From IMG/VR virus record IMGVR_UViG_3300017719_000137, positions 1-28,212 of that record: a stretch of DNA of 28,212 nucleotides. One strand, given 5' to 3'. The stretch is from a virus. Below the pieces are notes generated by a model. It was not told where the DNA came from. It made no database searches and worked only from the letters and a program-made list of their open reading frames with translations. This document shows, one piece after another, positions 25,170 to 28,212 of this stretch (its first letter is position 1; each line of letters begins with the position of its first letter). The translations under genes were made by a program, and so were the position numbers.

Positions 25170-25760
25170 TTAGTTAAGGATTTCTCCAGTAGCTACATCT
25201 ACTTTCTCAACAGTAGAAGTTTGAACTGGTGCTGTATCAGCTTCCAAATACAAATCTGAAGGCTTATTGAATACTATAGATGAACGAGTGAAGATGTAAT
25301 CTCCATTGTGCAAGATATAATCTCCGTCTTTACCTTTACGCTTTGCAGAGGTGTTAAGATTAGCTCTTTGCCATTCAGTTGGTTCAGTAGTTTCTACAAT
25401 TTGTACTCGTAGTGGGAACTCCTGTCCTTCAAAAGAAGCAACCGGATTAAGAATGTTAACAGTAAGTATTTCATTACCCATGTCATCCATCTCCCATCCT
25501 TCAGCATCTCCAACTGAGATACCTAATGTACTCTCTATGTCGTTAGGTGTAGCAGGTTGCCACGCTCTACGTGCAGAGTTTCTTGAAAATCTATTATCAG
25601 ATTGATTAAATACGAATGCTGCGGACAAGCCGCGCGAGCCTTCTTTAACCTCTGCCAATTCCATTTGGACAAAGCCACCTTCAATCTTTCTGAATCTAGT
25701 AAGTAAAGTTTGACCTAGCTTTAGAGTGTTAAGGTCTCCACTGTGCAATAAATTTGCCAT
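25170..25760 (-). CDS. Uncharacterised protein, abundant-looking single gene
   Basis: A 196-residue mixed protein with no recognised motif, signal peptide or membrane span. It contains R-F-S-R-N-S-A-R-R-A near 60 (basic) and an otherwise acidic surface, with a beta-rich middle (F-P-L-R-V-Q-I-V-E-T-T). It ends at a strong terminator and starts behind an A/T-rich leader of the sort seen throughout the block. This gene may be highly expressed. Family and function not recognised. Confidence 0.8.
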   Translation of the reverse strand: MANLLHSGDLNTLKLGQTLLTRFRKIEGGFVQMELAEVKEGSRGLSAAFVFNQSDNRFSRNSARRAWQPATPNDIESTLGISVGDAEGWEMDDMGNEILTVNILNPVASFEGQEFPLRVQIVETTEPTEWQRANLNTSAKRKGKDGDYILHNGDYIFTRSSIVFNKPSDLYLEADTAPVQTSTVEKVDVATGEILN

Positions 25761-25779
25761 GATAAAATGTTTAATAATG

Positions 25780-26007
25780 TTAGTAATAATAGATAATTGT
25801 TCCTTCGTTGTCTATAAATGTCTTCAGTGTTTCTTCACTTGAGTCATCCATAGTACGAATGTCTTTATGAGGACTTGTACATTCCTCAAGAAAGTGCAAG
25901 GCATCTATCTTATCCTCGAACTGTCTTTCAAATTTGTTAGTATGATAAACAGGGTCTGCCCAGTGCTCATCATTACTGTTTGCTGTGTAAGTAACTACGT
26001 ATAGCAT
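25780..26007 (-). CDS. Small hypothetical protein
   Basis: A 75-residue acidic protein: N-terminal beta-type M-L-Y-V-V-T-Y-T, then a helix with D-K-I-D-A-L-H-F-L-E-E and a C-terminal I-I-Y-Y-Y. It could be a small alpha/beta protein. It lies between the structured noncoding region and the 196-residue protein gene on the leftward strand. Unknown function. Confidence 0.68.
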   Translation of the reverse strand: MLYVVTYTANSNDEHWADPVYHTNKFERQFEDKIDALHFLEECTSPHKDIRTMDDSSEETLKTFIDNEGTIIYYY

Positions 26008-26044
26008 GTTAATAATGTATAAAATGGTTAATAAATGTGGTTAG

Positions 26045-26327
26045 CTTGACACACTTTCAGCAGTGTCCTCTGTTGATTATAAAAGAGAGTACAGAGTCCC
26101 ATTTGTAGTATCTCTGTATTTGCGCAATCCAAACCCGTCAATGGGCGTGCCTGGTGACTAGTGCACTAGCCAACTCTCTTTAAGAAGGTACTTCACTTCA
26201 TTTGGACCAATGATTACAGGGATATCAGGCCAAACCAAAGAGCGGTGAACTCATCTTCTATTTTATATCTCGTCCAACCTTTAGCGTAAAGCTTATTCAG
26301 TTGGTTAGGGAAATCCCGACGAGATTA
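26045..26327 (-). ncRNA. Candidate structured noncoding RNA region
   Basis: No meaningful ORF occupies 26008-26324, yet the sequence is dense in exact pairings. A 9-bp stem joins 26082-26090 to 26173-26181 and encloses three hairpins (26091-26117, 26134-26145, 26152-26172, the last holding the 12-base palindrome CTAGTGCACTAG). Separate hairpins form at 26048-26067 and 26201-26234. An 8-bp stem joins 26267-26274 to 26318-26325 around two further hairpins (26274-26304 and GGGAAATCCC at 26308-26317). The leftward strand is assumed because both flanking genes point that way; the pairings do not settle the strand. It is no tRNA (no anticodon arm or T-loop consensus) and matches no RNA family I recognise. 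Confidence 0.5.
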
Positions 26328-26552
26328 TTTATCTAGATAATGCTTGTAATCAAAGTTATCCATCTTAGTCTGATACATTCTAGCTCTTTTGATTGAGACT
26401 ACGAATAGTAGTACAAATAATGCAGTAACCCAGCCATATAATACTGAAGATGTATCAATTGCTGCGATTGCAAACGCACCCATTCCAAGCATTGAAAGGA
26501 ATCCAAATAGTTGGTAGCAGAAGTTAAGTCTGCTGTAGTGTAAATAAGACAT
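26325..26552 (-). CDS. Small two-span membrane protein
   Basis: A 75-residue protein with two hydrophobic segments of about 20 residues (F-G-F-L-S-M-L-G-M-G-A-F-A-I and W-V-T-A-L-F-V-L-L-F-V-V) followed by a basic R-A-R-M-Y-Q-T-K tail. It should sit in the inner membrane with the C-terminus cytoplasmic. Its stop touches the outer stem of the structured region, and a 26-base repeat lies about 90 bases upstream of its start. A membrane-remodelling or superinfection role is possible, but nothing in the sequence shows it. Confidence 0.7.
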   Translation of the reverse strand: MSYLHYSRLNFCYQLFGFLSMLGMGAFAIAAIDTSSVLYGWVTALFVLLFVVSIKRARMYQTKMDNFDYKHYLDK

Positions 26553-26641
26553 AATGTTATATAATGTAATAGGAATAAACCTATTGGATTAGTAAAAGTG
26601 GTGAAATGGGGTGAATACGACCTAGTAACCACGCTCGTAAA

Positions 26642-26667
26642 CTAGTCAAAGTCTTTGCAATAGAACA
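26642..26667. repeat. Direct repeat, copy 1 (core GTCTTTGCAATAG)
   Basis: A 26-base element matching the copy at 27041-27066 at 23 of 26 positions. It lies about 90 bases upstream of the two-span membrane protein gene, in a noncoding stretch (26553-26704). Confidence 0.7.
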
Positions 26668-26704
26668 AATAAGATAAAGCGTAACGCAGTCGTAAAGGAA
26701 GAAA

Positions 26705-26731
26705 GTAAAAAGAAAGAGGCCGAAGCCTCTA
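26705..26731 (-). terminator. UUCG-loop intrinsic terminator
   Basis: Leftward, a 6-bp stem AGAGGC/GCCTCT closed by a TTCG tetraloop is followed by TTTCTTTTT. It starts a few bases after the 82-residue protein's stop, so that gene is a monocistronic unit. Confidence 0.92.
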
Positions 26732-26735
26732 GTCT

Positions 26736-26984
26736 TTACAATGCTTGGAACTCTGTCTCACTATATTGATTAACAGTAGCAATTACTTGCTGTATTCCGT
26801 CACGCGTACCTATCACATAGTTAAATGCGAAGATGTCGTTCTCTCCTTGAGAGTTCTTACCTACAGGGAATGTCGCAATAGAGTTATCCTCTTTAGCTGC
26901 AACAATGAAGTCGCCGTTAGGTCCGTTAACTACTTTGGCTTGTATATAGCCGTTCTCTTTAAGATAAGTGCTTAGCTTATTCAT
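26736..26984 (-). CDS. Small hypothetical protein, first leftward gene
   Basis: An 82-residue protein with no recognised family: N-terminal helix (L-S-T-Y-L-K-E-N-G-Y), a beta-type middle (N-G-D-F-I-V-A-A-K-E-D) and a C-terminal helix (G-I-Q-Q-V-I-A-T-V-N-Q-Y). It is soluble and has no cysteines. It has its own strong terminator and is the first gene read leftward from the divergent control region, so it is a good candidate for a very early, takeover-type protein. That role is inferred from position only. Confidence 0.75.
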   Translation of the reverse strand: MNKLSTYLKENGYIQAKVVNGPNGDFIVAAKEDNSIATFPVGKNSQGENDIFAFNYVIGTRDGIQQVIATVNQYSETEFQAL

Positions 26985-27040
26985 ATCACAATTGTATTAA
27001 GTTATGCGTGTGTGTGTCTTCGTGACACTTAACGCGAGAG

Positions 27041-27066
27041 CTAGTGAATGTCTGTGCAATAGAACA
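27041..27066. repeat. Direct repeat, copy 2
   Basis: Matches the element at 26642-26667 at 23 of 26 positions. It lies 57 bases upstream of the first leftward gene (26736-26984). Confidence 0.7.
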
Positions 27067-27125
27067 TACATTGAATTTATGTATATTTTGTGCGGGGGAC
27101 ATTCAAACTCCGTAACATAGGTGGG

Positions 27126-27138
27126 GTCTTTGCAATAG
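27126..27138. repeat. Direct repeat, copy 3 (13-base core)
   Basis: An exact GTCTTTGCAATAG core shared with copy 1 (copy 2 has one mismatch in the core). The flanks are not conserved. It lies 142 bases upstream of the first leftward gene. Confidence 0.55.
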
Positions 27139-27196
27139 TTGGTCTACGCTCTCAAAGATTTCCTAGAGTAAAATTTTTTTTTTGGGATTTTTTTTC

Positions 27197-27205
27197 TAGC
27201 TTTGC
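27197..27205 (+). promoter_or_regulatory. Bacteroidetes-type -7 element before the Cys-rich gene
   Basis: TAGCTTTGC fits TAnnTTTG. The -33 position lies in a T-run with no clear TTG at the right spacing. The start point would fall at about 27208-27211, on the ATG itself, so the mRNA may be leaderless. Confidence 0.6.
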
Positions 27206-27208
27206 ACT

Positions 27209-27424
27209 ATGGTATCAGAAAATGAAAAAACACAAACTTGCGGAGATAGAAACTGCGTATGTTGTAAAGGAGAAGCTACTTGTCCTCAATGCCCAGAGCA
27301 TTGTCAATGTGGACAACCTAAAAGTCACATAGGATTTGACGATTGGATTGAAGATATGGAAGATGGCGATCAGCCAGAAGCTTGCTCAATTGATAACCCA
27401 GACTGCGAGAATTGCGGCAGTTAA
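27209..27424 (+). CDS. Small cysteine-rich acidic protein
   Basis: A 71-residue protein with clustered cysteines: C-G-D-R-N-C-V-C-C near 11-19, C-P-Q-C-P-E-H-C-Q-C near 25-34, and C-S-I-D-N-P-D-C-E-N-C near the C-terminus. It ends one residue after the C-G. The pattern could bind one or two zinc ions or an iron-sulfur cluster. The middle is acidic (D-D-W-I-E-D-M-E-D-G-D). An overlapping frame from 27090 covers the same bases but lacks a promoter-consistent start. The gene is preceded by a -7 element so close that translation may start at the 5' end of the mRNA. I do not recognise the family. Confidence 0.72.
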   Translation: MVSENEKTQTCGDRNCVCCKGEATCPQCPEHCQCGQPKSHIGFDDWIEDMEDGDQPEACSIDNPDCENCGS

Positions 27425-27444
27425 AAAATTTTGTGTAACTTTGC
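27412..27444 (+). promoter_or_regulatory. Bacteroidetes-type promoter before the structured leader
   Basis: TTG (27412-27414), 21 bases, TAACTTTGC (27436-27444). It matches the TTTG-N19-21-TAnnTTTG consensus and overlaps the end of the Cys-rich gene. The start point is expected near 27450. Confidence 0.75.
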
Positions 27445-27449
27445 ACAAT

Positions 27450-27745
27450 TAGAGACACGCATATTGCGTATCACCCCAGAGGGCCGAGAGGTAGTTATGG
27501 GGTCAGAAGTTGGATTGTAGATCCTAAATAAGGATTAGAGTTTTCTCCAATAGTCTCGGAAAGGAAGGATATAGCCCCTAGGTTGGACACATGTCACATA
27601 AGTAGGTGTGGTGAATTAACACTAGTTTTAGTGTCCATGGGTCTCCGGTAGTGCCGGAAGAACTACTAGAATGGTAAAATTCCAACTGAAATTGGTGTCC
27701 TAAAGGGGGAACCTGTATCTAAGCCTTAAATCTTAAAACAATTTA
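27450..27745 (+). ncRNA. Candidate structured RNA or long structured leader
   Basis: About 300 bases without a usable ORF lie between a host-type promoter and the lipoprotein gene. Hairpins: ACGCA/TGCGT (27457-27469), ACCCCA/TGGGGT (27473-27503), ACACTA/TAGTGT (27620-27635), TCCGG/CCGGA (27643-27657) and CCAA/TTGG (27682-27695). A long-range composite stem pairs CCCCT and GGACAC (27575-27590) with GTGTCC and AGGGG (27695-27708) and encloses three of them. AGGTT (27580-27584) can instead pair with AACCT (27710-27714), which suggests alternative folds. It may be a free ncRNA or a regulatory 5' leader; I recognise no known RNA family and found no group I intron core. Confidence 0.55.
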
Positions 27746-27750
27746 CTTAC

Positions 27751-28059
27751 ATGAAATACTTACTTATCACTACACTAGCTGTAATGCTAGCCTGGGAACC
27801 TATAATTAAGAAAGACAAGATTATGCATTTCGGCGTGGGCTATATCTCTGCTCATGCTGCAACTAATATTCTACCTGAATATACAGATAACAAAAAGGTT
27901 ATTAAGTATGGTCCGTTTGTAGCTTGCTTAGTTCTTGGTGTTACTAAAGAACTTGTAGATAAGTATGATTCAAACCCTAAATCTACCTTTGAATGGGCAG
28001 ATATAGCCTACACAGCTGGAGGAGGCATAACTTTTTTCACTATTTCTTTGGATTTGTAA
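27751..28059 (+). CDS. DUF2279/YfiM-like small envelope protein
   Basis: A 102-residue protein with an N-terminal hydrophobic segment (L-L-I-T-T-L-A-V-M-L-A-W) that could be a signal or anchor. It then has D-K-I-M-H-F-G-V-G-Y, G-V-T-K-E-L-V-D-K-Y-D and F-E-W-A-D-I-A-Y-T-A-G-G-G. The spaced D-K-x-x-H-F, K-E-x-x-D and D-I-x-x-x-x-x-G pattern matches DUF2279/YfiM-like small envelope proteins. No lipobox cysteine is seen, so a transmembrane anchor is more likely than a lipoprotein. In phages such proteins are sometimes near lysis genes, but no holin or endolysin is in this window. Its mRNA likely carries the structured leader. Confidence 0.68.
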   Translation: MKYLLITTLAVMLAWEPIIKKDKIMHFGVGYISAHAATNILPEYTDNKKVIKYGPFVACLVLGVTKELVDKYDSNPKSTFEWADIAYTAGGGITFFTISLDL

Positions 28060-28080
28060 ACAATTTTATTATAACTTTGC
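28047..28080 (+). promoter_or_regulatory. Bacteroidetes-type promoter for the GroES-like gene
   Basis: TTTG (28047-28050), 21 bases, TAACTTTGC (28072-28080). The -7 element is identical to that of the promoter at 27412-27444. The start point would be near 28086, about 20 bases before the GroES-like ATG. Confidence 0.75.
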
Positions 28081-28104
28081 ATTATTAACCAAATTATAGA
28101 AATA

Positions 28105-28212
28105 ATGGCAAAGGAATTTACATTTCAACCCTTCGGAGCGTGGATCATTGTACCACGTCCAGATGCAAAAAAGACGGAATCAGGAATCATCCTTGATGAC
28201 GCAACTGCAAAA
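28105..28212 (+). CDS. groES: GroES-like co-chaperonin (3' partial)
   Basis: Thirty-six codons are visible before the window ends. The reading is F-G-A-W-I-I-V-P-R-P-D-A-K-K-T-E-S-G-I-I-L, which follows the GroES N-terminal pattern (P-L-G-D-R-V-L-V, then E-E-K-T-A-G-G-I-I-L-P). GroES caps the GroEL chamber; phages such as T4 (gp31) encode one to fold their own capsid protein with host GroEL. The ATG lies about 20 bases after a host-type promoter start point. The mobile loop and C-terminal half are outside the window, so completeness cannot be judged. Confidence 0.85.
   Translation, partial: MAKEFTFQPFGAWIIVPRPDAKKTESGIILDDATAK

Larger units (their letters stand above)
26985..27196. other. 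Divergent intergenic control region
   Basis: No gene is seen. It holds a hairpin at 27014-27028 (GTGTC/GACAC) with an outer GCGT/ACGC pairing, two repeat copies, a 6-bp inverted repeat ATACAT/ATGTAT at 27066-27084, and two T-runs at 27174-27195. It separates the leftward block from the rightward genes and is a candidate for early promoters or an origin. Confidence 0.5.

Noticed and set aside
26082-26181. Cloverleaf-like fold suggesting a tRNA
   Set aside because: The closing stem is 9 bp, no 7-base anticodon loop is present and the T-loop consensus is missing, so it is not a tRNA; it is kept only as part of a candidate RNA.
26328-26339. Perfect 12-base palindrome TTATCTAGATAA as an operator
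   Set aside because: It lies at the end of the membrane protein's coding sequence, and one A/T-rich palindrome is not enough evidence.
26399-26632. 77-codon leftward frame over the two-span membrane gene
   Set aside because: It is a shifted shadow of the 26325-26552 gene with an implausible composition.
27090-27332. 80-codon rightward frame overlapping the Cys-rich gene
   Set aside because: It starts before the predicted transcription start and lacks coding character; the overlapping frame at 27209 has the conserved-looking cysteine pattern and the promoter.
27671-27703. Tiny ORFs in the structured leader (for example ten codons from 27671) as a leader peptide
   Set aside because: Several chance ATG-to-stop runs of 4-10 codons occur and none has a distinct context.
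27450-27745. Group I intron
   Set aside because: No split gene flanks it, and no convincing P3/P7 core or guanosine-binding site was found, although one segment (27564-27574) faintly recalls a J8/7-P7 sequence.
1-28212. CRISPR array, insertion sequence, integrase or attachment site
   Set aside because: No regularly spaced repeats, transposase or recombinase motifs, or terminal inverted repeats were seen.

Overview
The window is part of a tailed-phage genome that infects a member of the Bacteroidetes, and it most resembles a crAss-like phage. Three things point to this. The first gene carries a G-S-D-F-D-V-D catalytic loop typical of the virion-packaged RNA polymerase of crAss-like phages (the Cellulophaga phage phi14:2 gp66 family). 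It is followed by a second giant probable virion or cargo protein. The rightward genes at the right end have Bacteroidetes-type promoters (TTTG, 20-21 bases, TAnnTTTG), and the gene starts have A/T-rich leaders with no clear Shine-Dalgarno sequence. The DNA is A/T-rich. The window opens inside a gene and closes inside another.

Layout. (1) 1-7442, rightward: two giant genes, the virion RNA polymerase (5' end outside the window) and a 1287-residue probable cargo protein. (2) 7443-26984, leftward: a dense replication, recombination and takeover block. From its promoter-proximal (right) end it holds small accessory genes, a probable structured RNA (26045-26327), an AT-hook protein, family A DNA polymerase, a stand-alone DnaA domain IV protein, a 37-residue membrane protein, an SF2 helicase, a DnaB-type helicase, an SplB-like radical SAM enzyme, a Sak4-like ATPase, an HTH/acidic-tail protein, a putative ssDNA-binding protein, a primase, a PDDEXK-like nuclease, rIIA, rIIB, a 5'-3' exonuclease, uracil-DNA glycosylase, a zinc-ribbon protein and a DUF1599/Nmad1-like protein. 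Six intrinsic terminators split the block into units, while many neighbours overlap by 4-bp ATGA or GTGA junctions. (3) 26985-27208: a divergent control region with direct repeats. (4) 27197-28212, rightward: three host-type promoters drive a Cys-rich protein, a second probable structured RNA or leader (27450-27745) in front of a DUF2279/YfiM-like lipoprotein gene, and a GroES-like co-chaperonin cut by the window edge.

How it fits together (inference). The polymerase in the capsid would be injected with the DNA and start early transcription. The leftward block then replicates and repairs the DNA (polymerase, two helicases, primase, SSB, Sak4, exonuclease, UDG, photolyase-like enzyme). Host RNA polymerase serves the TAnnTTTG promoters. 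The most unusual items are the two ORF-free, strongly base-paired ~300-nt segments, the repeat upstream of the two rightmost leftward genes (a candidate recognition site for the virion polymerase or a phage regulator), the lone DnaA DNA-binding domain, and a promoter laid over a terminator at 25115-25160. No tRNA, CRISPR array, integrase or insertion sequence was seen.
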